DNA of 64,000 nt from assembly GCF_000003815.2 (NCBI RefSeq), contig NW_023365694.1, positions 1 through 64,000 on the forward strand, in the 5' to 3' direction. Origin of the DNA: Branchiostoma floridae. Lineage: Eukaryota; Chordata; Leptocardii; Amphioxiformes; Branchiostomatidae. Shown here piece after piece: positions 19,652 to 32,800 of this stretch; the stretch's first letter is position 1; every line of letters begins with the position of its first letter. The notes beneath the pieces are model-generated. The model was not told where the DNA came from. It ran no database searches and worked only from the letters and a program-made list of their open reading frames with translations. Made by a program: the position numbers and the translations under genes.

Positions 19652-22600
19652 CTACAAGTCCCCAGCAGTGACGAGTTCGAACCACTGCCTCAGCGCGTCG
19701 CTGAGGGTGGGGGTCAGGGCGTTGATGTCTCTCAGGATGAGGTAGTACGGGAAGGGGAAGTAATCCATGTACGGACGGATCTCTGGCATCTGAAGGGAGC
19801 AAACAATTGGTACAATATGTATGTAAGAATGTCAAATAGAAACAATGTCATATATACATAACACAATCAGAAGTATCGACTTTTTATAATAATATTAATA
19901 CAAGTTAGAATAGAGTAGTCGCTTACTATACTGTTTTAGTGTTTATCATTATTTGTCTGTCATTTTCTTTTGTGACTTGCAATTAGCCCTCGGGCAAGAA
20001 TTTGCAATAAACTTAATATTATAATATTGCTGTAATCCCTGACACGGGTGGACAGCAGTCAGCTAGTTTTCACACCGCTCTTCTAAGTTGTGCCATACAA
20101 TGTAGTTGCATGGCACTGGGCAACTGCGTATTTTGAACCTCAATAAGTCTATTAAACGTTAAATAATTCTTCTGCATCAACTGCTTCTTCACTCACCTCT
20201 CCTGGTCCTTTGAAGATTGGCACTTTGATGTCAAGGATGGAGTCCTGTAAGGAGATAAGACGTCTTGTGAGAAGCCAGTCTAACAGCGCAAAATCTTAAG
20301 TGCCTTGTGAGAAATTGTGTTGCACCAGGGTAGTGGACTTACTTGATTTGAGTAATTTTGACCTTTGCTTCCCTATCAACAGTTACTCTAAATGCCATAA
20401 ACTGATGGTGAAACAAGTTAATGTTTCCTAGAAAACTGATGTTGTAGTCAACAAAGTGAAGTTAATAACTATGTGTTCATCTAACATCAGTGTTACTACT
20501 CTTATAACATATATATGCTGTAAAAGACGAAAACAAACACTTCTAACTCCAGATCAATTTTTTCCCCATCCCACTCATTGTTGGGGAGGTCAAAGACATG
20601 TTGTTGATTTTCCTGGTTTAACATGTCAAATTATGCTTATGAAAGTACATTTTCAACAGTTTCTTGTCATTTTTGGGACGGATGGGTTAAAATCATTTTC
20701 TGTCCCAACAAGCAAATTTCTGTCCCGGGACGGACGGAAGGACGGGTCCTGGAGACAGCCCTGCTTTTAAACACACCAACCTTGTTGTCTGGGCAATGCG
20801 CTATTTAGGATTCCAGGTGCTGTATGCACCAGGGCAGAATGCACTGGAAAGGTATATAAGTGCAAACTTCACTGCACTTGTGTCTCTAGCCTCTAGCCAC
20901 TGAAGAAGCTACGATTGCAGTGTGCAAGATGTCGGTAGCTTGAAGGATGAATATTAATCTACTCTTCTATATACACCAACCTTGTTATCTGGGTTATCGA
21001 TGACAACAAACACCAGGAAGATGTTGGCCTCCCTGGCAGCACGCACGGCGGCCTTGACCTTATCTGACCCCTCGAGGAACAGGCCACGCCCGTCGGACAC
21101 CACCAGGAGCAGCTGGGCTGTCTCCGGGGCGCTGACGGAGTGGAGCCGTCGCCGTGACGACGTCATGATGGCTGTCATGCTCTCGAGAAGCTGCAATTGA
21201 GAAGTGACGATTTAGAGATGAACTTAGTTTCTAATAATCAGTATTCTCTCTTCTCCATGTAACGTAATGTAACCTCGTCTACTGAAATTGTGCATTCTGT
21301 ATCTTCCCATTAAAACACCTTACAATCTAGGAGAGAAAAGAGAGAGAGAGAGGGAAAGAGAGAGAAAGTGAATGATAAAGTGTGCATATATATAGTGGAA
21401 CATTAGAAGTACTTAATATGTTGAACTGAAACGATTCACAAATGGATTTCATTTCAACTGATACACATTTTAGTGTAAGTGATACAGGTACTCAATATGC
21501 AGGAAGGTGAAACATGAAGAACCTGGAGAGAGAGAGAGAGAGTGAATGAAAGCATGTCAAATGAGACCTTACCTAAGTCTTGTTCTGTTTGAGATGAAAA
21601 GAGGGAGGGAGGGAAGGAGATGATGAAAGAGTGAGTGAGAATAGTAGCTATCTGTGTCTTTTTATGTTGGGAGGTGATGTGTTGCAGGTCCCAGGAGAGA
21701 TGGAGCAGAGGATATGATAAGAGAATGAATGAGAACAAGTCTACTAGTAGAAAGACTTACCTGAGCTATCTGAGTCTTGTTCTGTTGGAAGGTGAAGCGC
21801 TGAAGGATCTTAGCGCCAGACTGGGAGGAGAACTGCTCCTCAAACGGGTGCAGCAACTGGACCTGCTCCCCAAAGCTGCCAACACAATTCACAAACTGTG
21901 ACTTCACAAACTAGACCTTCGTTCAGCACAGTGCAAAATGAAACCCTTTACGCTGATTGGTCAATATCTTAAACTCAAGTTAGAGTGCCCTGCACTAGGG
22001 AGGCACCAAAAAGGTATAAAAGGAGGAGTGGTCCAATCTCTGTCATTCTGGAGAAAGATGAATTAATCAAAACTGGTCGAATACCGTCTCTGAGCTGTAA
22101 TTGTCCATAAGTAACGAACAAGTCACAAACAAGCTTGAAAGTTCATCTGCCTTTCCAGATGAATATATTATTAAGAAGGATAATCTTGCAATTTCTAACA
22201 CACAAAATGCACAACTCAATAACAAAGACTAGTGGCTTACTGTCAGAAATATGGGTGACTCCAATTCTTTGCGTTTTGGAAATTGTAGTTTCTTTTTTCT
22301 TATAAACTTAATATTTTATTCCAACCACTATTGCCTTGTGACACGTAAACTGTATCACACAGTAGCTATCCTGACCATGAAATATTAAGTAAAAATACTG
22401 TGCATCAAAAAAGACACAGAGAACCATCTTTAACCATCATCCTCATCTCACCTGCAGACCCCCAGCTCTCCTGCCTCCAGCCATGTCAGGGCATTACTCA
22501 TCACTGCAAGGGACTCAAACGCCAGCTGGAAATTAGGAGAAAAACAACAACAATTTCAAGTTTTTCAGCATACATGTATCATATGACCTTCCCTATCATA

Positions 22601-23817
22601 CATGCCTGATTTACAGCTGGGATTTACAATGTTATGACCTTAACAAAATGTAACACACACACTGACCTGCTGTGAGTGGTTGTTGGCCATTATGACCTTG
22701 ACATGAATGCACACTGACCTGTTGGGAGTGGGTGTCTGTCATTATGACCTTGACACCAAGGACAGGCTGACCTGTTGAGAGTGGTTGTCCACCATACTGA
22801 GGGAGTCGTCCACGGCTAACATAATTTGATACTGCTTTTTGCTGGGTTTGGTACGGCGTAACCAGATCTTGTCCCTGTGGTGTTCTAGTTTTATGACCTT
22901 GACATGAAGGACACACTGACCTGTTGAGAGTGGTTGTCGGCCATACTGAGGGAGTCGTCCACGGCTAACATGATCTGGTACTGGCGTTTGCTGGGCTTGG
23001 TGCGGCGTAACCAGATCTTGTCCTTGCGGAACTGGCTGGCGATGTAGGGGATGACCTTCCGCATGTTCAGCCGCTTTCCCGTCCGGTAGTCTCCCCTGGG
23101 AGGAAGGAAAGAAGAATTCATGATTGAGAAAGACCAACCATTTGAAAGTGTTTTTATGTGATGAGGGGGTTGGTTGGCTGTGCTAAGCCTACATGTATTC
23201 CATTCCCAGGAAGGCTAAAGTTACAATTCTGTGACTTCTTTGAACCTCTTCGGTGACCTAAGATGAACTTGTCAATAAACCATCTAAGCTCAGTTGCCAT
23301 CTAAGGCCGATTTGAGCTTCTCGTGAATAAACAAAGGTTCAAACAAAATCAAAGAAACAATTGAAACATGCATGGTCCAAGAGAATTTATTTGAATCCTG
23401 CCTTGTTGTTGCCTAGTACTAGTTATTGACCATCTAAATGTTTATACTCTGCATGGTATGTTTCCACCAGTGAGAGAAGAGGTGTCTGTAAGATACAACT
23501 GAAGTCTATTTATCTTAAGTTCAGTTCAGTTCATCCTCAGAGAGGTGACACCAGCGTCTCAACATGTTCCTGTCCAGCATGATTGAACGCAGCTCGTTGA
23601 CCTGCGAACCTGTGTCCTCCAGCAGTAGTTTCCTGAATGTGATGGAAGGGCGGCCACACCAACTGGATGTAAACTACAGTTCCCCTTTAGTGCAGACTTA
23701 CTTGAGCTTGGTAGCCTGTGATGGCTCCAGAATGAGCCTGAGCTGCTCACACAGCTCACGAGCCAACCCTGATGTCAGCATCTCATACCCCTGCCACGCC
23801 TCCACTGCCTGTCTGGT
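19652..23817 (-). CDS. MDN1: midasin exons 56-62: VWA/MIDAS domain and C-terminus
   Basis: Exons: 23702..23817, 22921..23095, 22452..22525, 21761..21875, 20981..21190, 20197..20244 and 19652..19789. The von Willebrand factor A fold binds UBL-domain substrates through a metal ion. The MIDAS DxSxS motif is seen as DDSLS in exon 57, followed by NALTWLEAGE, VCSFGEQVQLLHPF, LLLVVSDGRG (the third metal-binding loop) and IFLVFVVIDNP. The tiny 48-bp exon encodes DSILDIKVPIFKGPGE. The last exon continues MPEIRPYMDYFPFPYYLILR and ends in a stop after VTAGDL. The sequence is very highly conserved, so this assignment is firm. Confidence 0.97.
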
Positions 23818-26800
23818 CTGTCATGGGGAAAGGGAGGGATTAACACTGTAAATTTGCTTAATTCTGGTCTATGACAATTTTTTTAAAAAATATCTTGAAT
23901 TCACATTCATCTGACAGAAATACAGGGCAAAAAATGAGAAGGAAGCATACCCTTTCAAACAACAGGTCAATACCAACTTATCTACCTGCAGTCATTATTT
24001 GCAACGTATAGCTATAAATGGCCGAGTCTTTCAAAACCTTTAGTGACTGATTTTAGATACCATGATATAGATCGTATTTTCAAATGAAGAGGTGAGGCAT
24101 CATGATCACATATTAGTTACAAAAATGTATCTATGAGCAATTTGGAACTACGTTGCTCTTTAGCCTATAATAAGACAATGTTTATTATCTTTGCCAAGAA
24201 TATGTTTTGGGTTATGTTTTGTGGGTTTGTTTGTGGGCAGTTTAACTCATGAAACTGTTGTTAAATCTTTATGCAATTTGGAATGCAGGAAGGTAACTAA
24301 AATGAAGGACAAATTTGATTATAGGCCCCTAGTGACTTTTTCTGGTACTGCAATTTTTTTCACATTTATATCTTAATCACTTACCTCTTCTGCTGATGCT
24401 TGAGGTTTCTGCCTCAGGTCCACCAGCTGATGTTCCAACTGTGACCTTAGCTCTTCAAGGTCAGCCGTGCTGGTAGGAGGCTATCAATTAAAGAAATAAA
24501 AAAGATCACAAGAAGATACAAGTGACAAACTATTGTAAGATCGGAATGACTTGCAGGCGTGACAATCAGGGGAATTTTGATTTGAATATCAGCTTTTAAA
24601 GTCAACTTTAAAACAGACAAACTTCTGCCTAAACAAATTTATTGACCACTAGAATCCAAACAAAGAAATCATTGCACAAGAAAAAGCAGACATTATCATC
24701 ATATTTTACAGCAACATAAAAAGTAACAAGACCGTTCCCTAGACTTAATCTGGGGGTCAGGATTATAATCATAAAAACCAGCCCTCAATAGATGTTGTAC
24801 AATAACTTGACACACAAAAATCAAACACATAAATGATGATGATAATCTTTATTGCAAACTCATGCCCGAAGGCTAATTGCAAAAATACATGTATGAAAGT
24901 ACAATGATGATATTGATACAATAACAAAGTTGACATTAAGTGAAATAGGGGTCATCAACTAGTGATACTTCTAATCTAAAATGAATGCTATTGGGTTTGA
25001 TTTCTTTTCTGTATGCAGTGGAGGATGAAATTCCCGACATTTTGGGAGACATAAGCATTGGGTGGTGCTAACAGGAAAACAGTTTTTAAAAACCTACCTG
25101 TCCAGCCTGTACATCCATCTCTCGTACAGTATGAATGGTGGACTCCAGTCTCCTTTCTTTCTCCTCCTCCTTCACCTCTCCTCCCTGTTTGTCATCTCCA
25201 TCCTCCCTTCCCTCCCCATCTCCCTCTGCTCCTTCCTCCTGCTTATCCTGGTCCAGAGGCTGGGGGTGGAGGACGGCTGATGGAAGAGCCTTCCCCTTCT
25301 GTTCCTCCTTCAGATGTGAAAAGTTCCGTATTCATTTTTTTTTGCTTCATTTTTTTTTAACCTTAAACATATAGTTTTTGCTGTTTCTTATGCCTCTTCT
25401 CGAAAGAAATAAGGTCAATGACCTGGGCCAGACAGCTATCACCATGGTTACCAATAAACAAGCAGACGCCTTGTGGTGTTTGGTTACATAATGTAGCAAA
25501 TGTAGGGCTAAGTACCGGTACAGAAAATTCAGGTCCAGGTCCGGTTCAGGTCCAGAGGATCAGGTCCAGGTCCGGACCTGAACCTGGACCTGATTCAGTA
25601 TGACTCATATCAAGCATCTATTTCACTAAAAAGAAATCTGTTTGGTGGAGTATTAGACTCATACTGGCGTTTTAAAATCCTACAAAGCTAACTGCACCTG
25701 TACGATTGGCTGTAAAACTTGGTAGAAATTACTATAAACTCTACTCTACTTCACTCTTGTTATTTTCTTCCACCTGCAAGCGCCAAAAGTGTGAATGCCT
25801 GATGAAATAATCTGTTAGTTTTCTAATCGGTCCAACATCCGGTCCACCTAATTTTTTCAGGTCCGGTTTTTCTGGACCGGTCCAATAAGAAAAACCGGTT
25901 TTGTACCGGTACGCTGTACCGATACCCAGCCCTAAGCAAATGGCTTTAGTTAGCACACCAGAGCTGGATTAGCTAGTCACTATATAAAGAATGTGTTGGA
26001 GTAAGAATAAACATAATAGTAGTCAGTGTTAAACTATAACATGTGAGGGTAAACATTATACATTTGCTTGCAAATGTTACCTTTCTGGTTTGTTCATTTT
26101 TTTTCATCAAGCTAAAAGGTTCCTTGTACAGAATCAACATTTGTTGAGGGATGATTCTTGCTCCCAACTGCAGAGTGTTTCCCTCCCTTCCAAACAGAAA
26201 AAAAGATAATCTTCCTCACCTCTTTCTCTACTGCATCTTTGAGCAGATCCTCCATCTCCATCTCTCCCTCCTCCTCTTCTCCCTCTGAGTCTGTTAGCAC
26301 TGGAGGCTGCTGGGATTCCGTCTGTTCCCGAGTGGCTGCGTCCAACGTCTGCGTGTCGTAGGAGGCCTCTGCGTCTTTCACGTGTTCATACAGATCAGCT
26401 GACTCATTTTTGGTCTCCCTTTCCTATAAAGAGATGAGCAGCAAAGATAAGGAATCGGAACAAATACAATTATGGCTTGATCATAGTTTTCTTACGTGCA
26501 CAATCTTCTTTTTCTGCTATACAAACATTTTGACCACCTGTCTGCTGTCTTCATCAGTGCGAAATAACATTTGTACTAACACAGTAACAGTGCATGCAAA
26601 GAGAGTTTGTCCTATTAGTGCAAAGTATACTTGACATATTGTTATGTAATTGTTATGGCAAGAATTCTCAAACATTATTGATACTTCTCCTTGCCACTTT
26701 GTGATGAAACAGCAAGGATGTAGTGCCAAACATGACAGTCACTGTACTCTCTACCCCTACATCTCTCTTCATGCCTTCAAGACTTTCTGATCCAGATGGC

Positions 26801-29800
26801 CTCTTGTCTTGGATCAGTGTGTATATATGTTGTCCTCTCTGCCTATGACATTGACTCAGTCACATCTAAGATATCATTCATTAGTTGCAGTTTTAGTGCC
26901 ATTTTCTGATTACAACAAAAAAACTACCTCTTCCTGAGTTTCCCCCGCTGATTCCATGGTCCGGAGTCGCTTGTGCACGGTGTCCTCATTCGACCCCACG
27001 CTGCGATCAATGTCCGACTGTCCTGGCTTCCTCTTGCTGGGTTGCTGTCGCCTCCTGTCATCAGATGGGGCCACCGCAGTGGATGTCACGCCGCTTTCCC
27101 CCCCATCCTGATCTGATGGTGTCATCCCTACTCCTTTGTCCTGGAGAACAAAGATGGAAGTCAGTTCACGTCAGGGATGTGTCCAGCTTTATTTTTTCCT
27201 TTCGAATCCCCACTCATAGTTTGAGACTTTTATACCATTGTTTGAGTCATGAACTTCTTATTTTTTGGACGGACAGGTTGAAATGGCCCCCTGCCCTTCC
27301 CTACCTGCTTGTACTCCTGGCTGGAGGGGTCTGACAAACAACAAACCAGCTCGACAGAATTTTTATTTTTTTGTTGAAAGTCACTAAAGCTATAAGACAG
27401 ACAGATGGAAGGAGGGAAGAAAGGATGCATGGTTGGATGGACAAAAGGAATGAATGAAGGAGGAAAGGAATGATGAATGGATGGAAAGAAGAAAAGATAG
27501 AAGGAAGAATGGATGGATGGATGGATGGAAGGAGGGAAGGACAGAAGGATGGATGGATTGATGGGTGGATGGAAGTATGGACGGAAGGAAGAAATAAAAG
27601 ATGGACGAACACACTCAACCTGCCCCTCCCNNNNNNNNNNNNNNNNNNNNNNNNNNNNNNNNNNNNNNNNNNNNNNNNNNNNNNNNNNNNNNNNNNNNNN
27701 NNNNNNNNNNNNNNNNNNNNNNNNNNNNNNNNNNNNNNNNNNNNNNNNNNNNNNNNNNNNNNNNNNNNNNNNNNNNNNNNNNNNNNNNNNNNNNNNNNNN
27801 NNNNNNNNNNNNNNNNNNNNNNNNNNNNNNNNNNNNNNNNNNNNNNNNNNNNNNNNNNNNNNNNNNNNNNNNNNNNNNNNNNNNNGTTAGTTATAGACTA
27901 AACACAAACATGAAGGGGGTAGCTCTCTCTGCAACCCAAAACATGACAGAGTGCTCATTGACAACAAATTGTACGCACTGTGTGTTTTTCTGTCTTCTCA
28001 ACGCCAAAGGGTGGGTAGCGACCTTTGGGAGTGGCCTAAATAGAAACAGGCTGGACTCCAGGCTAGTCTTTCCAGTCATACTTTTTACAATTTGCATGAT
28101 ATACCCAGTATGAAATCGAAGGTTACATTATCATACACACATTTTAGAAAAGCAGTGAGAGCGAGCACAACGTTATTGCCGTCCAGTGGAAAGGGCCCCT
28201 TAAAAACACTCTGAGCCAGACATCCTGGGATGTTTAATTCCCACTGTGACATTACTCACCAGTGTCCTCCTCTCCCTCTTCCTTGTCCAACTCCATGTCT
28301 TCAGGCAGGTCGATGACCTCAGGCTCAGGGGGCGGGGCCTGGTCGTCGCCATGGTAAGGGTCAACCTCATTCTCATCATATTCTCTCTGCAAAAGGACGA
28401 GATGTAAAAAGATAAAGACGCCGCCTGGCTAAATGTTTTCTTGGGGCAACTTTTATCTTGATCAGTCAGAAATCATATGTTTCCATTAGAAGAATGCTTT
28501 CTTTTTAGCTTGAGTACCATACTCCGTATTGACCATTGGCTCAATACTTTGGCTAGTATGCTTGTCAGATTCCATGGTTAGCCAGCAAATGTATTGGGCT
28601 AGCAGTCACTATGAAGAATGGTACTCAGGCTATTCTTTTAGCCTTCCCCCATCTAACTAACCCCAAACCCACAAAAATTTGCTGCCAAGTGGCTACCCCT
28701 AAGCTAGCTGAGAGAAAGATAAAACAAGCATGCAAGCAAGCGCTTGTTTACCAGAGTACAGTAAACATTTTGAAACAATAGCTTCCAGTAGTAAGGCAAT
28801 GTAAGATATGTTTAGCAGCATGACGAGTTTTCAGTAAGAGACTACTGTGCAAAAACTGTGTACGTAAAGAATGCAGAAATTTTAAAATTTACAGTAAGAA
28901 GATCAAGACAACTTTACCTCATCCAGCTCCTCCAGGTTATGAGGCTGGACATCATCTTCCCCTTCTCCTTCTTCCTCCTCTTGTTTGTTCTGTCGGTCAT
29001 CCTTCTTGTCTTTGTCTTGACCTTCTGCAAGAAAAATCCAGAAATGTATGAGTTAATCTTGAAGTAACAGGAAGTGACTATATCATCATAGCTGCCCCAA
29101 ACAAGAACCACTGGTTACTTTCAACTTCAGAAGTAATTTCAATTAGAAATGTCTTGATTTGAGGAAACTGAAATGTCTAGCTGCAATTTTGTGACAGTCC
29201 TCCTTAAATGAGTATACATCAAAATACAACGGGAAAAGCTTGATGAATGTTGAAGAGAACTCTCCACCTTTATTTTGTCTCATTCTTAACTTGAAGGGAA
29301 CACTAAATTAAATTTAAAGACCACAACAAGGAAAATGGTTCAACATGGGGCTACAGGGACATAATCTCACCTTCTTTGTTGTCGTCCTTGGCTACAATCC
29401 TGGAATCCTCTTCCTGTTCATCACCTTTCCCATGTTCTTCTTTCTCAGACTTTGATAGAAAAAAAAACATTTTATTCAATGAAGGGTTCTGAGTAAGCAG
29501 GCATCATAGTATTGACTAAAAATGTAGAAAATCAGAGTTTCCTGCTCATATTTTCCAAAATTCTTCAAGGCATCTAGTAAACATTCTACAGAAATCTAGA
29601 CAGGGCTTACTGGCCCTGCCAGTTGACATATATTTGCATCATAGCCTGTGTCAAATGCATCATAATCAACAGAACTCATACAAGCCAATCAACTTCAGAC
29701 TGTTACGGATACTGTTACGGAGTCTCAGCCACCCAAAGTTTCCAATCTGTCAGAACCCCTTACTGCATCTTCATCCTTCCCTCTCACATACCCTCACCTC

Positions 29801-32800
29801 GGGTTGTTCCTCCTCCTCCTCCATGTCATCTCCCCAGAGTTTCTCATCTAGTTTCTCCGCTCCCTCCCCGTCCACATCTCCCATCTGTTTGTCCAGCTCA
29901 TTCTCGTTGGTCTCGTCTTCTTCAGAGTCAGAATTCTCTCCCTCTTCTACAAACACGACAAGGTAGGTTTAATGAGTTAAAGGGGTAGTTAACTCCAGAA
30001 GGAAGTTTTATTTTCCAATAGATCCATCATGATATCACAATCAGCAACCCTTTTTGCAGAATTTCACTTGTGGTGAATTACACGAGAATTGTGTTTGGAT
30101 AACTCAACAAACCCATGAAGACCAATGCAGCTTTTGCTCCAGTAATTAGTAAAAGAGGGTGTTACTCTTTACCACAATGACTACAGTAATAATCAGAAAG
30201 ACTGTCATATTTATGGAGGTTAGACATTCATGTAAAGGATATCTAAATACAACTCAATCTCTACAACTGGTTAAAATTCGGAGATTATTTCCGGACATTG
30301 CGGGTGGCATCCTTCACAGTGACTCTTCTTCAGTGTCATTAGAATGAACTGGACTCGCCTCTGCCTGAGATTTTTGCCTGAGAGGTGAGTCCAGTTTGCA
30401 GGACACTGCGCAAGTGAAGAAGTGATCTCTTCACTCCTCCTATGGAGGCCGAGGGGAAAAACCTACTCTAGAAAGCTCACTTATCCAGCAACCATTTCCA
30501 GAGACACTGAGGACCTGGGAGTAGCTATGAACAACCGAGCGCTGTGGAGAGATATTGTGCAACGCCTTACCCCGCCCAGCAGGGACGACAGATGATGAAG
30601 ATGATGAGAATGAACTGGTAAAACTGTCAATATTAGCACATAGTATGTATTACTAAATAGAAAAACCAACTATCACAGTATCAGTTCCACGCACCAGGTT
30701 CAAGGTTGTGCATCTTGCCGTCGAAGTCGTCCGACATCTCGATAGCATTCTGCTCATCCTGCACATCTGGCTGCTGGTCAGGGTCCTGGTCCTCACGGTC
30801 CTGGTCGGGCTTCTGGGCATCCTGGAGCTGAAATAACCAGAAATAATGGAAGATTTTAAACAGCTGTAAAATGTTTTAAATTTCTTAATCTCATTCATGA
30901 ATGTGAAAAGAAATGTGGCATAACACAATGTGGTCCAGAAACCAGGTCCTGGCTTTAAATCCTGTCATGCTATTGATCTTGCGCTCTTGGGAAAGAGCAT
31001 TACACGACTTTCCTCCCTTCCTCAAGGATAAAATGAGTACCTGACTTCAGTTGAGGAGGCTAAAGGTGGTAGGATCAGAGAGTTGTGCTCCACCTTCCAA
31101 TACCATGCCCTAGACACAGTGCATGACAACTCACTGCCCCTACAGCCTAAAAAAGGCTACATGGGACTACTTCTACCTGTACCTTTACCTTATGATTAGC
31201 CTTAATAATCACAGATGTTATTATAGTGATCCTCCCCTTTCTTTCTTCTATTAATCAATCCCAGCTTTCTCCATAAAGGGTCATTTCCAAAGGACGACAA
31301 AACTTTCAGGAATAGGAGCATCAGCCTGTAATGCTGCAGTGCCTGAAAATGAGCTTAATGGGCTTAATAAGTAAATTGTTTAATATAGTGTCACTACAAT
31401 ACCTAGCTGTCATTGTGTGCAAGCAGGCAGTTTCAGAGAGTGACATCTAATCCCAAGAATGGCTGACAGAGAACCAAACTTGGAGGACTTGACAAGACAG
31501 AGGTTCCTACCTGGTCTTCATTTTCGATCTGGTCGCTGACATCCTTGGCTCCCTCCCCCTCCCCGATTCCTCCTCCCTCGATGTCCTCGAACTGTGTGGC
31601 ACCCTCGCCTCCCATCTCATCGCTGAACTCAGCCGGCAGGCAGAAACCCTGTGGAGCACAGATGCTTGCTTGAGGTTTGTAACCAGAAACATAGCTTAGA
31701 CTCTTTTTCAGAAGGTGATGTAAAGCTGGTGGCTCTGTTTATGGGACAACTTTGAGCGTCAACCGTGAAGCCTTTGCACACACAAAAGCACAATTTTTGA
31801 GTAGGCATTGTGTACATTTGCTAAAAAAGCGAACCATAACAAAGCTATATTGCATTGTGAGGGTTGTACATAACATGTACTGATGTGGTTTGGTCTAGTT
31901 TGCAACGAATCTCAGCTACTGCTATAATAATAGCATTGTGCTATGGCTGAAGCATTACGTTTCGAGTTGACCTGAGGAAGATCAAAATGTATACATGAAA
32001 TAAGTACATGTTATCATGTCCAAAGGAAATGGAAATATATCACAAAATGTCAGACATTTCACATCCCCAATGACAAGAAATTTTCACCGACCTTGCTGGC
32101 AAGATCAGAGAACAGCCCCAGCAGGATGGACAGCAGCTTGCAGGTGGCACGGTGGGAGGTCAACCTCAAGGTCAAGTAATAGGTAGTCATGGCAATGTAC
32201 TGGTGCAGCATGGGAACCAGGTTCAGCAGCAGGTATACACAGGCATCTGCATCCTAGAAGGTGGGAAAAATCACTTGATGTATTATACATTGAAAATGAA
32301 GATATAGTACTAATAGTGGCAGACCCAGAAAAACTTGGATGGAGTGTGTCAGGAAGGACATGAAGGTGTGCAGGGGTCGACCCACTGGACAGAGCCGCAT
32401 GGAGGCGTGGTGTGAAGATTGGCCGACTGCTGGAAACCCCTGCGTCAGGGACTCCAGCAGCAGTATAATCAAGCAACGGATAGTGAGTGAGTTTACAGTA
32501 TTTTTGCACACCTGAATAGAAAACCGACTTGCAGTGGATACAGACAAAGCTGGAGGATTCTTAATGAATCCACCATTCACAGAAATTGACTTTCAACATT
32601 AAAGAATAGACTTTAAAGACAAAACTTTGAACCAGTCCCCCTAATAATTCTACAGGGAAAATGTCTTATATTCCACAGAAGAATGGACTGTTTATAACTG
32701 AGTGTGAACAAACAAAACTTAAGCTAACCCTTTTATCATCCTGGTCCTGTGCATTTCGAACTCTAGTGACCAGGGCTGTCATGCTGTCCTGTACCCTCCC

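Noticed and set aside
27470-28113. Plus-strand frames running through the N gap
   Set aside because: They consist of microsatellite codons and unknown residues; no protein evidence.
30481-30669. Possible midasin exon near 30570 (GGTAAGGC donor-like site)
   Set aside because: The translated text is basic/His-rich, not acidic, and exons 30695..30827 and 29798..29946 already join in phase to give the expected LEPEEGENSDSE text.
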